The notes beneath the pieces were generated by a model, which saw nothing but the letters and a program-made list of their open reading frames with translations, was not told where the DNA came from and searched no databases. Of a DNA stretch of 64,000 bases, positions 1-8,596 are shown one piece after another. Position 1 is the first letter of the stretch. Each line of letters begins with the position of its first letter. The stretch covers positions 209,600 to 273,599 of the forward strand of contig NZ_LISW01000007.1 of assembly GCF_001905735.1 (NCBI RefSeq). Reading direction: 5' to 3'. The stretch is from Streptomyces sp. CB01249 (GTDB lineage: Bacteria > Actinomycetota > Actinomycetes > Streptomycetales > Streptomycetaceae). The position numbers were made by a program, and so were the translations under genes.

Positions 1-298
1 TCAGGAGGCGCTTGAGCAGGAAGCCGGCCGGGATGCGGGCGAGCGCGGTGACGCCCGCGATGAGCAGCGCGTAGAGCCCGAAGGCCCAGACGGCTTCGCG
101 CGGGGTGGAGACGACGACCACGACGAAGCAGAAGACGGCGGCGAGCTTGCAGTGCGGCGGCAGGTCGTGGACCGGTGAGTGCCCGTGCCGGTAGAGCTTG
201 TGCGCGTGGCCGGACGCACCCTGGTACGGGGCCGGCCTGGGCCGGGGGCGTTGTGGGTTGCTGTCAGTGGTGGGTTTCCACGGAGCACCGGCGCCCAT
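1..298 (-). CDS. ECF transporter transmembrane subunit (NikQ/CbiQ type), 3' part cut by window edge
   Basis: The first 99 codons of a T-component of a nickel/cobalt energy-coupling-factor importer are present; the rest lies beyond base 1. The visible part has a basic, Pro-rich N-terminus, then the family-like segment HSPVHDLPPHCKLAA and two hydrophobic stretches, as expected for the start of CbiQ/NikQ. The ATG at 298 lies one base after the stop of the upstream NikM/NikN gene, so the two are one operon and an ATPase (NikO/CbiO) would be expected further left. The Nur-like box upstream of the operon favours nickel over cobalt; that is inference. Confidence 0.85.
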   Translation of the reverse strand, partial: MGAGAPWKPTTDSNPQRPRPRPAPYQGASGHAHKLYRHGHSPVHDLPPHCKLAAVFCFVVVVVSTPREAVWAFGLYALLIAGVTALARIPAGFLLKRLL

Positions 299-299
299 G

Positions 300-1358
300 T
301 CAGACCTTCTCTTCGGTACGGGTGTCGGCCTCGCCCTGCGTACGGCGTCGGCGGGAGACCACGTAGAAGGCACCGCTGCCCACGACGAGGGTGGCGCCGA
401 CGCCGATGATGCCCGCGAGGCCGCCGGAGAGCCGGGTGTTGGAGACGTCCTTGACGCCGTAGTCGGCGAGCGGGGAGTCCTTGGCGGCGTGCTCCTTGGC
501 CTCCTTGTCGATGCCCTGGTCGGTGGCGACCTTCTCCAGGCCGTCCGGGTTGGCGGAGGCGTAGAAGGAGACGAACCCGGCGAGCACGAGGGCGGTGACC
601 AGGCCGGTGACCCAGAGGCCGCGGGTCGGGCGGTGCGCGGCGGGGGCGGGCTCGCGGACCGGCGCCGGGGCGTCGACCAGTTCGCCGTCGACGCGGAGCT
701 TGAGCGGGGCGGTGAGGCCCTTCGCGCCGTGGACCAGGTCGGGGCGGACAGCGAGGACGGCGCCGACGGTGAGCGCGGTGATCACGGCCTCGCCGATGCC
801 GATGAGGACGTGCACGCCGACCATGGCGGTGAAGACCTTGCCGATCGGGATGTCGGTGGTCCCGCCGATCCAGTACATCAGCGTGAAGGCGCAGGCGGCG
901 GCCGGTACGGAGACCAGCGCGGCGACGAAGGAGGCGGCGGTCATCGAGCGGCGGGTACGCGGCAGCACGCCGACCAGGCCGCGGAAGAGGGCGTACGCGA
1001 CGACGGTGGTGACGACGCCCATGTCGAGGACGTTGACGCCGAGCGCGGTGAGGCCGCCGTCGGCGAAGAGGATGCCCTGCATCAGCAGGACGACGGATAT
1101 GCAGAGCACGCCCGTATACGGTCCGACGAGGATCGCGGCGAGCGCCCCGCCGAGCAGATGGCCGCTGGTGCCGGCGGCGACGGGGAAGTTCAGCATCTGC
1201 ACGGCGAAGATGAAGGCGGCGACGAGACCGGCCAGCGGCACGGTGCGCTCGTTCAGCTCGCGGCGGGCCCCCCGGAGGCTGACGGCCACGGCACCGGCGG
1301 CGACGACGCCCGCGACGGCGGAGACAGGTGCGTTGATGAATCCGTCGGGTACATGCAT
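300..1358 (-). CDS. Nickel/cobalt ECF transporter substrate-binding subunit, CbiM-CbiN type fusion
   Basis: A 352-residue membrane protein that is the metal-binding S component of an ECF importer. It begins MHVPDGF, the invariant CbiM/NikM N-terminus whose free amino group and His2 coordinate the metal. It continues with about six membrane segments to near residue 215. After a Pro/Ala linker comes a second part with one membrane helix, the PDGLE motif (about residue 272) and a C-terminal helix, i.e. a fused NikN/CbiN-like (PDGLE) domain. It is the first gene of the operon and is followed at 298 by the T subunit. A Nur-like palindrome about 80 bases upstream suggests repression by nickel-loaded Nur. 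Confidence 0.93.
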   Translation of the reverse strand: MHVPDGFINAPVSAVAGVVAAGAVAVSLRGARRELNERTVPLAGLVAAFIFAVQMLNFPVAAGTSGHLLGGALAAILVGPYTGVLCISVVLLMQGILFADGGLTALGVNVLDMGVVTTVVAYALFRGLVGVLPRTRRSMTAASFVAALVSVPAAACAFTLMYWIGGTTDIPIGKVFTAMVGVHVLIGIGEAVITALTVGAVLAVRPDLVHGAKGLTAPLKLRVDGELVDAPAPVREPAPAAHRPTRGLWVTGLVTALVLAGFVSFYASANPDGLEKVATDQGIDKEAKEHAAKDSPLADYGVKDVSNTRLSGGLAGIIGVGATLVVGSGAFYVVSRRRRTQGEADTRTEEKV

Positions 1359-1438
1359 GGGGGAGGCTCCGCTTCCTGCGTTCTCGCGTTGCTGCGCCGG
1401 GTGCGCGGGGTCGTGAACCTCTCAATGATAGGACCTTG

Positions 1439-1455
1439 TTGCGAAGCGTTCGCAA
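1439..1455 (-). promoter_or_regulatory. Nur-box-like operator over the promoter of the metal importer operon
   Basis: Perfect inverted repeat TTGCGA-N5-TCGCAA. This fits the Streptomyces Nur (nickel-responsive Fur homologue) consensus as I recall it, TTGCAA-N5-TTGCAA. It covers a possible -35 (TTGCGA on the minus strand) 19 bases from a -10-like TATCAT at 1430-1425, so bound repressor would block the promoter. The leader from there to the ATG at 1358 is only about 60 nt. Confidence 0.7.
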
Positions 1456-1557
1456 GAGCGCGTCTGCCACAACTGCATAGGACTCCCCTAGTGCCCTTTT
1501 CGTAAAATATGGGACATTAGATAACAAAGTTGCAGAAGCAGGATGGAGAGTCGGCCC

Positions 1558-1914
1558 ATGTCCTCCGTGATCCATGACCATGCCCGTGCCCGGCTCGTCA
1601 CCGACGCCCGCGACCTGCCGGTCGTCCCGGTCGAGCTGCGGTTCGACGGCGCGGACTCCCCCGCGAAGGTCCGCATCGCCTATCCGGGCGGCACGGAGTG
1701 GGCCGTCGAACGCGAGCTCCTGGAACGCGGGCTGCGCTACCCGGTCGAGCAGGACGGCTGGCGGATATGGCCGTGCGGCAGGGTCCAGGTGGTCGTGGAG
1801 CGGCACGACTCGGCCGGCGTCGACGTCGTCCAGTTCGACTGCGCCCCGCTGGTCCGCTTCCTGCGGCGTACGCACAAGGAGGCCGACGCCCCCCACGCCG
1901 CCGCGCGCACCTGA
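1558..1914 (+). CDS. SsgA family sporulation/cell division regulator (SALP)
   Basis: A 118-residue protein of the SsgA-like family, small Actinobacteria-specific proteins that steer septum placement and peptidoglycan remodelling during sporulation. Family features are the basic N-terminal beta region (RLVTDARDLPVVPVELRF), then FDGADSPAKVRIAYPGG, a WxxxRELL-like segment and the C-terminal FDCAPLVRFLRRT. The ATG at 1558 is preferred over the in-frame ATG at 1543 because GGAGAG at 1545-1550 sits 7 bases before it. It is transcribed alone, divergent from the nickel importer, and ends at a very strong hairpin. Which of the SsgA-G subfamilies it belongs to cannot be told by eye. Confidence 0.9.
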   Translation: MSSVIHDHARARLVTDARDLPVVPVELRFDGADSPAKVRIAYPGGTEWAVERELLERGLRYPVEQDGWRIWPCGRVQVVVERHDSAGVDVVQFDCAPLVRFLRRTHKEADAPHAAART

Positions 1915-1926
1915 GCGGACGACGCA

Positions 1927-1961
1927 GAGAGCCCCCGTGCACACCGTGCACGGGGGCTCTC
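1927..1961 (+). terminator. Strong hairpin terminator after the SsgA-like gene
   Basis: A perfect 16-bp stem (arms 1927-1942 and 1946-1961) with a 3-base loop starts 13 bases after the stop codon. There is no long T run, as is common in Streptomyces. It may also serve the convergent MMPL gene that ends at 2051. Confidence 0.85.
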
Positions 1962-2050
1962 GCCGCCCCGGCCCCCCGTCCCCACAGGTAACCCGGGCTT
2001 CCGGGGCCGCGCACCGCTCGGACGCGGCCCCGGAGATCAGACCGCGCGGC

Positions 2051-4279
2051 TCACACGCGGATCAGCTCGCGCTCCCCACCGGACTCCGGACCACCGTCAC
2101 CGGCGGCCGGCTCGTCCAGGTCCTTGCGCAGGCCCTCGCCCTCGACGTCCACGTTGGGCAGCGCGCGGTCCAGCCAGCGCGGCAGCCACCAGGCGCGCTT
2201 GCCGAGCAGCGCCAGGACGGCGGGCACGATCGCCATGCGCACGATGAACGCGTCGAAGAAGACGGCGATGGCGAGCGAGAAGCCGATCATCTTGATCATC
2301 TGCTCGCTGGAGCCGATGAAGCCGGAGAACACCGCGATCATGATCACGGCGGCGGCCGTGACGACCCGCGCCCCGTGCTTGAAGCCGGTGACGATGGCCT
2401 GGCCGGGCTTCTCGCCGTGGACGTACGCCTCACGCATCCGCGTGACGAGGAAGACCTCGTAGTCCATCGCGAGGCCGAAGACCACGCCCACCATGAAGAT
2501 CGGCATCATCGACATGATCGGACCGGTCTGCTCGACCCCGAAGAGCGAGCCGAGCCAGCCCCACTGGAAGACCGCGACGACCGCGCCCAGGGCCGCGACG
2601 ACCGAGAGCAGGAAGCCGAGCGCCGCCTTCAGCGGTACGAGCACCGACCGGAAGACCACCATCAGCAGCAGGAAGGCGAGGCCGACCACGAGCGCCAGGT
2701 AGGGCAGCAGCGCGTCGTTCATCTTCTGCGAGAAGTCGATGTTCATCGCGGTGGAGCCGGTGACCAGCACCTCGGCGCCGGTGTCGGACTTGATGTCCTT
2801 GCCCGCGTCGCGGATCGCGTGGACCACGTTCTCCGTCTCGACGGAGCTCGGGCGGTCCTTCGGGACGACGGTGATCATCGCCGCGTCGCCGGCCTTGTTG
2901 AACGTGGCCGGGGTGACGGCGACGACGCCCTTCATGCCGGAGATCTCGTCGCCGACCTGCTTGGCCGCGGCCTTGCCGTCCGCACTGTGCTCGGTGTCCA
3001 CGACGACGAGCAGCGGCCCGTTGAAGCCGGGGCCGAAGCCGTCGGAGAGCAGGTCGTAGGCGCGGCGCTGGGTGGTGCTGGTGGGCTGGGAGCCGTCGTC
3101 CGGCAGGCCCATCTCCAGCGAGGCGGCCGGTACGGCGATGGCACCGAGGCCCAGGACGCCGACGAGCAGCACCCAGACCGGCTTGCGCAGCACGAACCGG
3201 GCCCAGCGGGTGCCCATGTTCGGCTTCGCCTCGGGCTTGTCCGCCGCGTCGGCGGCCTTGCGCGCCTTGCGCCCCACGATGCGCTTGCCCACGAAGCCCA
3301 GCATGGCCGGGACGAGGGTGAGGGCGATCAGGACGGCGATGGCGACCGTGCCGGCCGCGGCGAAGCCCATCTTGGAGAGCATCGGGATGTTGACGACGGC
3401 CAGGCCGACGAGGGCGATGACCACGGTGAGCCCGGCGAAGACGACCGCGGACCCGGCCGTGCCGACCGCCCGGCCCGCCGCCTCCTCGCGTTCCCGGCCC
3501 TCGGCCAGCTCGGCGCGGTAGCGGGAGACGATGAACAGCGCGTAGTCGATGCCGACGGCGAGGCCGATCATCATCGCGAGCGTGGAGGTGGTGGAGCCCA
3601 GGTCGAGCACGTTGGCCAGGGCGGTGATCGTGGAGACGCCGATGCCGACCCCGATGAGGGCGGTGAGCAGCGGCAGCCCGGCCGCGATGAGCGAGCCGAA
3701 GGTGATGACGAGGACCACGGCGGCCAGCGCGATGCCGATGACCTCGGTGGCGCCGGTCTCCGGCATCACCTGGAGCGCGTCACCGCCGATCTCGACGGTC
3801 ATCCCGCTCTTCTGGGCGTGGGTGCCGGCGTCCTCCAGCGCGTCCCGGGTCGCGTCGGTCAGCTCCATCGAGTTGACCTTGTACGACACCGAGATGTACG
3901 CGGTGGAGCCGTTCTTGGAGACGGCCTTGCCGGTGTACGGGTCGGTGACGGAGGCGATCTGGTCGGAGCCTTCCTTCAGCTCCCGGGTGATCTTGTTGAC
4001 CTCGGCCTTGTTGGCCGCGTCCGTCATCTTCTCGTGCTCGGGGGCCTTGAAGACGATGCGCGCGGTGGCGCCGTCCGCACTGGCGGCCGGGAAGCGCTGT
4101 TCCAGCAGGTCGAAGGCCTTCTGGGCCTCCGTACCGGGGATGGAGAAGGAGCTGGAGGTCGCGGTGGCTGCGGAGGACGCGCCGAACCCGGCGAGCGCCA
4201 GCAGTGCCACCCAGATCAGGGCGACATAGCGGCGGCGCCGGAAGGCGAGCCGTCCGAGCTTGTAGAGGAATGTGGCCAC
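2051..4279 (-). CDS. MMPL/RND family transporter
   Basis: A 742-residue MmpL-type exporter with the expected duplicated architecture. TM1 (about 18-38) is followed by a large extracytoplasmic domain and TM2-6, including GLAVGIDYALFIVSRYR at about 240-255. A second extracytoplasmic domain (about 385-515) and TM7-12 follow, with the partner motif GLAMDYEVFLVTRMREAY. The Asp in each of these motifs lies where MmpL/RND proteins carry proton-relay residues. Family members export lipids, siderophores or drugs; the substrate is unknown. The start is GTG with GGGAG about 11 bases upstream. The tetR gene 284 bases upstream reads the same way and is the likely regulator. Confidence 0.93.
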   Translation of the reverse strand: MATFLYKLGRLAFRRRRYVALIWVALLALAGFGASSAATATSSSFSIPGTEAQKAFDLLEQRFPAASADGATARIVFKAPEHEKMTDAANKAEVNKITRELKEGSDQIASVTDPYTGKAVSKNGSTAYISVSYKVNSMELTDATRDALEDAGTHAQKSGMTVEIGGDALQVMPETGATEVIGIALAAVVLVITFGSLIAAGLPLLTALIGVGIGVSTITALANVLDLGSTTSTLAMMIGLAVGIDYALFIVSRYRAELAEGREREEAAGRAVGTAGSAVVFAGLTVVIALVGLAVVNIPMLSKMGFAAAGTVAIAVLIALTLVPAMLGFVGKRIVGRKARKAADAADKPEAKPNMGTRWARFVLRKPVWVLLVGVLGLGAIAVPAASLEMGLPDDGSQPTSTTQRRAYDLLSDGFGPGFNGPLLVVVDTEHSADGKAAAKQVGDEISGMKGVVAVTPATFNKAGDAAMITVVPKDRPSSVETENVVHAIRDAGKDIKSDTGAEVLVTGSTAMNIDFSQKMNDALLPYLALVVGLAFLLLMVVFRSVLVPLKAALGFLLSVVAALGAVVAVFQWGWLGSLFGVEQTGPIMSMMPIFMVGVVFGLAMDYEVFLVTRMREAYVHGEKPGQAIVTGFKHGARVVTAAAVIMIAVFSGFIGSSEQMIKMIGFSLAIAVFFDAFIVRMAIVPAVLALLGKRAWWLPRWLDRALPNVDVEGEGLRKDLDEPAAGDGGPESGGERELIRV

Positions 4280-4467
4280 GGGGGCGTACTCCCGGTCAGG
4301 TCGTGGAGTGGAAAAGGGCGTGAGGAACCAGCCCGACGACGAGAGCGGCGTGTCAGGTGGGGCTTGGGGAGGGGGCCGTGCGGAGAGCGCGGGGACCGAT
4401 GAGGTCAGACGCCGGAGCGGGCTGGGGATCCCGGCCGGATCAGGGAGCGGCGTCTGGTGCGTACAGC

Positions 4468-4525
4468 TGCAAGGCGCCGAAGCGTCCTCGTAGCGGAGCT
4501 ACTAGGGCGTTTCGGCAACGCCGCA
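4468..4525. repeat. Long structured palindromic element between tetR and the MMPL gene
   Basis: A 19-bp imperfect stem (4476-4494 with 4498-4516, loop GGA) has one true mismatch and two positions that can form G-U pairs. It is flanked by further short complementary blocks (TGC...GCA and GGC...GCC), so that 4468-4525 can fold into one long hairpin. It is non-coding. It resembles palindromic elements I associate with Streptomyces intergenic regions, but I cannot confirm copies elsewhere. It might attenuate read-through from tetR into the MMPL gene. Confidence 0.55.
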
Positions 4526-4563
4526 GATGTGCGTGCCAGGCGTCGCGACCCCGGCCGTGATCC

Positions 4564-5139
4564 TCAGCCCGCTCCTAGAGCGGGGAGGATCACGGAGTCG
4601 ACGTAATCGAGAAGGAATGCCTGGTCGACCGGGCGGTCCTCGACCAGCTGCCGAGTGGCGAAGGCGCCGATCAGCATGTGCGGTACGTATCTGAGCGCCG
4701 GGTTGTCCGGGCTCACCTCTCCCCGGTCCACGGCCCGGCGCAGCAGCGTGTCGAGACCGGTCATCTCCGGTTCGACCAGCAGTTCGCGCAGGGCCTGGAG
4801 GAGGTCGGGGTTGTTGTGGACGGCATGGCTCAGACCCCGCATCAGCGCGGCGTCCTTCTCCATCTGACAGTCGTCACTGCGGCTGAGTACGGCGTGGAAG
4901 TCACCGCGCAGCGAGCCGGTGTCGACATCGCCGAGGGTGCCGGGTTTGTTGTGGCGCAGGGCCGTGACGACGAGCGCCGGCTTGCTCCCCCACTGGCGGT
5001 AGAGGGTGGCCTTGCTGGAATGCGTACGGGCGGCGACGGCGTCCATCGTGAGGGCGTCGTAGCCGACTTCACGGAGCAGGTCGAGCACGGCGGCGTACAG
5101 CTCGCTCTCACGCTCGGGCGTGAGCCGTGTGCGTGCCAT
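4564..5139 (-). CDS. TetR/AcrR family transcriptional regulator
   Basis: A 191-residue repressor. The N-terminal helix-turn-helix domain (about residues 10-58) reads AAVLDLLREVGYDALTMDAVAARTHSSKATLYRQWGSK, classic TetR, and the C-terminal part is a helical ligand-binding domain. The ATG at 5139 has AGGAGG 7 bases upstream. Two palindromes with the core ACGAAACNGTTTCGT lie between it and the divergent tricorn protease gene, so it probably represses itself and that gene. The MMPL gene downstream may be co-transcribed. The ligand is unknown. Confidence 0.92.
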   Translation of the reverse strand: MARTRLTPERESELYAAVLDLLREVGYDALTMDAVAARTHSSKATLYRQWGSKPALVVTALRHNKPGTLGDVDTGSLRGDFHAVLSRSDDCQMEKDAALMRGLSHAVHNNPDLLQALRELLVEPEMTGLDTLLRRAVDRGEVSPDNPALRYVPHMLIGAFATRQLVEDRPVDQAFLLDYVDSVILPALGAG

Positions 5140-5169
5140 GGTCCGACCTCCTGTCCGATGAGTCATCGA

Positions 5170-5184
5170 ACGAAACCGTTTCGT
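5170..5184. promoter_or_regulatory. TetR operator copy 1
   Basis: Perfect inverted repeat ACGAAAC-C-GTTTCGT, 31 bases before the tetR start codon. It shares its core with the second copy, centred 47 bp away. Confidence 0.75.
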
Positions 5185-5214
5185 ACAGCAGAACGGTACC
5201 CCGCCCACCCAGCG

Positions 5215-5233
5215 AAACGAAACTGTTTCGTTT
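5215..5233. promoter_or_regulatory. TetR operator copy 2
   Basis: Perfect 9-bp inverted repeat AAACGAAAC-T-GTTTCGTTT, 70 bases upstream of the tricorn protease GTG. It is placed where it could also control that rightward promoter. Confidence 0.75.
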
Positions 5234-5302
5234 GTGGCTCGCACCACAAAAAGCGGGTCTCTCTGAGTTGCCGGGCCCCCTTCGCGCGGAAAGCATTGGG
5301 GG

Positions 5303-8300
5303 GTGAGTGACGACGTCTCGTATCTCCGGTTCCCGCACCTCCACGAGGATCTGCTCTGCTTCGCGGCGGAGGACGACCTGTGGGTCGCCCCGCTCGCCGC
5401 CGAGGGGGAGCGCCCCGGACGGGCCTGGCGGGTCACCGTCGACCGCACCCGAGTCGGCCACCCCCGGTTCTCGCCCGACGGGACCCGGATCGCGTACACG
5501 TCCTGGCGCAGCCTCGACCCGGAGATCCACCTCGCCCCGGTCGACGGCGGACCGTCCCGGCGGCTCACCTACTGGGGCTCCACCGACACCCGGGTCTGCG
5601 GCTGGACGCCCGACCCCAGCGACGCGGCGCAGATCCTCGCCGTCTCCTCGCACGGCCAGCCGTTCTCCTACTTCTCCTGGGCCTACAGCGTCCCCACCGA
5701 CGGCAGCCCCGGCGGCAAGCTCCCCTGGGGCCCGGTCTCGGACATCGCGGTCGCCGACACCGACGGCGAGCGCCGCACCCTGCTGCTCACCGGCACCCCG
5801 CCGCACGAACCGGCGGCCTGGAAGCGCTACCGGGGCGGGGCCATGGGCCGCCTGTGGCTGCACGGCGAGCGGCTGCTCCCGGACATCGGCGGGCACCTCG
5901 ACACCCCGATGTTCGTCGGCGGCCGGATCGCGTTCCTCTCCGACCACGAGGGCGTCGGCAACCTCTACTCCTGCCGCCCCGACGGCACGGACCTGCGCCG
6001 CCACACCGACCACGACGCGTTCTACGCCCGGCACGCGGCGAGCGACGGGCGCCGCGTGGTCTACCAGTGCGCGGGCGAGCTGTGGCTCGTGGACGACCTG
6101 GAGACGCCGGGCGCGGTGCCCCGGAAGCTGGAGGTCCGGCTCGGCGGCCCGCGCGCCGGGCGGCGTACGTACCAGGTCCCGGCGTCGAGCCATGTGGACG
6201 CGGTGTCCGTGGACGAGACGGGCCGGGCGAGTGCCGTGTCGGTACGCGGCAGCCTGTACTGGCTCACGCACCGCGACGGGCCCGCCCGCACCATCGCGGA
6301 CACGCCGGGGGTACGGGTGCGGCTGCCGGAGATGCTGGGCAGCGGGGGCGAGGTCGCGTACGTCACCGACGCGGAGGGCGAGGACGCGGTCGAGATCGCC
6401 CCGCTGCCGCGCGCCAGCGGCGACCGCCCGGTCCGCCGCCTCGCCTCGGGCCTGATCGGCCGGGTCCAGGAGCTGGTCTCCGACCCGGACGGCGAACGCC
6501 TCGCCATCGCCGCGCACGACGGCCGCCTGCTGCTCCTGGACACCGACGAGGAGACGGCCACCGGCGAGCCGGTCGAGCTGATCCGGTCCGTCAACGGGCC
6601 CGTGCGCGACCTGGCGTTCTCCCCGGACGGCGCCTGGCTGACCTGGTCGCACCCGGGCATCGGCCGCTCGCTGCGCAAGATCAAGCTGGCCCGGATCGGC
6701 GGTCCCGGCGAGCCCGCGATCGTGGACGTCACCAACGGCCGCTTCGAGGACGAGAACCCGGTCTTCACGGGCGACGGCCGCTATCTGGCCTTCCTGTCCT
6801 GGCGCGGCTTCGACCCGGTGTACGACGTCCACACCGGCGACCTGTCCTTCCCGCTCGGCTGCCGCCCCTACCTGGTGCCGCTCTCCTCGGCGACCCCGTC
6901 CCCCTTCGCCCTGCTGCCCGACGGGCGGCCCGCGGCGGGCGGCCTGGACCCGGTCGACTCGGCCGGGGCGGGGATGACGGAGGGGTCCACGGTCACCGTC
7001 GAGTTCGAGGGCCTGGAGAGCCGGGTCACGCCGTTCCCGGTCTCCGCCTCGAAGTACTCCGCGCTGGCGCCGGTCAGCGGCGGCGGCCTGGTGTGGCTGC
7101 GCTGGCCGATCTCCGGGGCGCTCGGCGAGACCTTCGCCAACCCGGCGGACATGTCGGGCCGCCCGACCCTGGAGCACTTCAGCATCGCCAAGGCGAAGAA
7201 GACCGAACTCGTGGGCCACCTCGACTGGTTCGAGGTCAGCGGCGACGCCTCCCGGCTGGTCGTGATGGACGACGGCGAGCTGCGCGCGGTGCCCGCGACG
7301 GAGCCCGGCGACAACGACTCGACCGTCTATCTGGACCTGCGCCGCATCCTGCACGAGGTGGACCCGGCGGCGGAGTGGCGCGGGGCGTACGGCGAGGCGG
7401 GCCGCATCATCCGCTCGTACTTCTGGGAGCCGGACATGTGCGGCATCGACTGGCCGGCGGTCCTGGACCAGTACCGCCCCCTGGTCGAACGTGTCGCCAC
7501 GCCCGACGAGTTCGCGGACCTGCTGCGCGAGGTGCTGGGCGAGCTGGGCACCTCGCACGCGTACGTGTCGCCCGCGCGCCGCAACGAGGGCCCGCCGCAC
7601 TACCAGCGCGCGATCGGCCTGCTCGGCGCCAACTTCGCCTGCCGGGACGGGGACTGGACCCTGCTGCGCATCCTGCCCGGCGACTCCTCGGACTCCAAGG
7701 CGCGTTCCCCGCTGGCCGGTACGGGCATCCGCGAGGGGGCGGTGCTGACTCATGTGGACGGGCGGCCGGTGGACCCGGTCGCCGGGCCGTATCCGCTGCT
7801 GGCGGCGGCAGGCGGCACGACGGTCGAGCTGACCTTCCGCCCGGCGGAGGGCGGGGGCCGTCCGCGCCGCATCGCGATCGTGCCCCTCGTCGACGAACGG
7901 CCCCTGCGCTATCAGGACTGGGTCGCCAAGCGCCGCGAGGTGGTCCGGGAGCTGAGCGGGGGGCGGTGCGGCTACCTCCACATCCCCGACATGGGCGGCT
8001 CCGGCTGGGCCCAGTTCAACCGCGACCTGCGCATGGAGGTGTCCCGCCCCGCGCTGATCGTGGACGTACGCGGCAACGCCGGCGGCCACATCAGCGAGCT
8101 GGTGGTGGAGAAGCTCACCCGCACGATCCTGGGCTGGGACCTCACCCGCAACGCCCAGCCGGTGTCGTACGCCTCCAACGCCCCCCGGGGCCCCGTCGTC
8201 GCCCTGGCCGACGAGGCGACCTCCTCCGACGGCGACATGATCACGGCCGCGTTCCGGCTGCTGAAGCTGGGCCCGGTCGTCGGCCAGCGCACGTGGGGCG

Positions 8301-8587
8301 GCGTCGTCGGCATGACCGGCCGCCACCGGCTGGGCGACGGCACGGTGATCACGGTGCCGATGAACGCCGCCTGGTTCGACACGTACGGCTGGTCCGTCGA
8401 GAACCACGGCGTCGAACCGGACCTGGAGGCGCTGCGCACCCCGCTGGACTGGGCGGAGGGCCGCTACGCGGTCCTGGACGACGCGGTCCGCACCGCCCTG
8501 GACCTCCTCGCCGCCCATCCCCCGGCGACCCCGCCCACGTACGACACGGCCCCGGACCGCCGGAGGCCACCGCTGCCGCCGAGGTAG
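5303..8587 (+). CDS. Tricorn-type S41 family peptidase
   Basis: A 1094-residue cytosolic protease of the tricorn family, which trims oligopeptides. The N-terminal two thirds are beta-propeller repeats (FSPDGTRIAYTSW, FSPDGAWLTWSHPG and similar). A PDZ-like segment lies near 770-850 and the S41 catalytic domain follows. Apparent tetrad equivalents are Ser751-His752 (GTSHAYV), the nucleophile in ATSSDGDM (974-975) and Glu1033 (VENHGVEPD). There is no signal peptide. The GTG at 5303 is the first plausible start and is preceded by a G-rich ribosome-binding sequence. Two TetR palindromes lie in its upstream region, so expression may respond to that repressor's ligand. Confidence 0.9.
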   Translation: MSDDVSYLRFPHLHEDLLCFAAEDDLWVAPLAAEGERPGRAWRVTVDRTRVGHPRFSPDGTRIAYTSWRSLDPEIHLAPVDGGPSRRLTYWGSTDTRVCGWTPDPSDAAQILAVSSHGQPFSYFSWAYSVPTDGSPGGKLPWGPVSDIAVADTDGERRTLLLTGTPPHEPAAWKRYRGGAMGRLWLHGERLLPDIGGHLDTPMFVGGRIAFLSDHEGVGNLYSCRPDGTDLRRHTDHDAFYARHAASDGRRVVYQCAGELWLVDDLETPGAVPRKLEVRLGGPRAGRRTYQVPASSHVDAVSVDETGRASAVSVRGSLYWLTHRDGPARTIADTPGVRVRLPEMLGSGGEVAYVTDAEGEDAVEIAPLPRASGDRPVRRLASGLIGRVQELVSDPDGERLAIAAHDGRLLLLDTDEETATGEPVELIRSVNGPVRDLAFSPDGAWLTWSHPGIGRSLRKIKLARIGGPGEPAIVDVTNGRFEDENPVFTGDGRYLAFLSWRGFDPVYDVHTGDLSFPLGCRPYLVPLSSATPSPFALLPDGRPAAGGLDPVDSAGAGMTEGSTVTVEFEGLESRVTPFPVSASKYSALAPVSGGGLVWLRWPISGALGETFANPADMSGRPTLEHFSIAKAKKTELVGHLDWFEVSGDASRLVVMDDGELRAVPATEPGDNDSTVYLDLRRILHEVDPAAEWRGAYGEAGRIIRSYFWEPDMCGIDWPAVLDQYRPLVERVATPDEFADLLREVLGELGTSHAYVSPARRNEGPPHYQRAIGLLGANFACRDGDWTLLRILPGDSSDSKARSPLAGTGIREGAVLTHVDGRPVDPVAGPYPLLAAAGGTTVELTFRPAEGGGRPRRIAIVPLVDERPLRYQDWVAKRREVVRELSGGRCGYLHIPDMGGSGWAQFNRDLRMEVSRPALIVDVRGNAGGHISELVVEKLTRTILGWDLTRNAQPVSYASNAPRGPVVALADEATSSDGDMITAAFRLLKLGPVVGQRTWGGVVGMTGRHRLGDGTVITVPMNAAWFDTYGWSVENHGVEPDLEALRTPLDWAEGRYAVLDDAVRTALDLLAAHPPATPPTYDTAPDRRRPPLPPR

Positions 8588-8596
8588 GCGGGCGGC

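Noticed and set aside
1359..1540. Possible cobalamin riboswitch upstream of the CbiM/NikM-type gene
   Set aside because: Only about 60 bases separate the probable promoter from the start codon, too short for a B12 riboswitch, and no B12-box-like conserved segment is seen. The Nur-like palindrome explains the region better.
1574..4402. Very long open frame on the plus strand opposite the MMPL gene
   Set aside because: Its translation is a His/Asp/Arg/Gly-rich shadow typical of the antisense frame in high-GC DNA, while the minus strand gives a complete MmpL protein. Similar shadows opposite the tricorn, TPR, permease, acylase and molybdopterin genes were left out.
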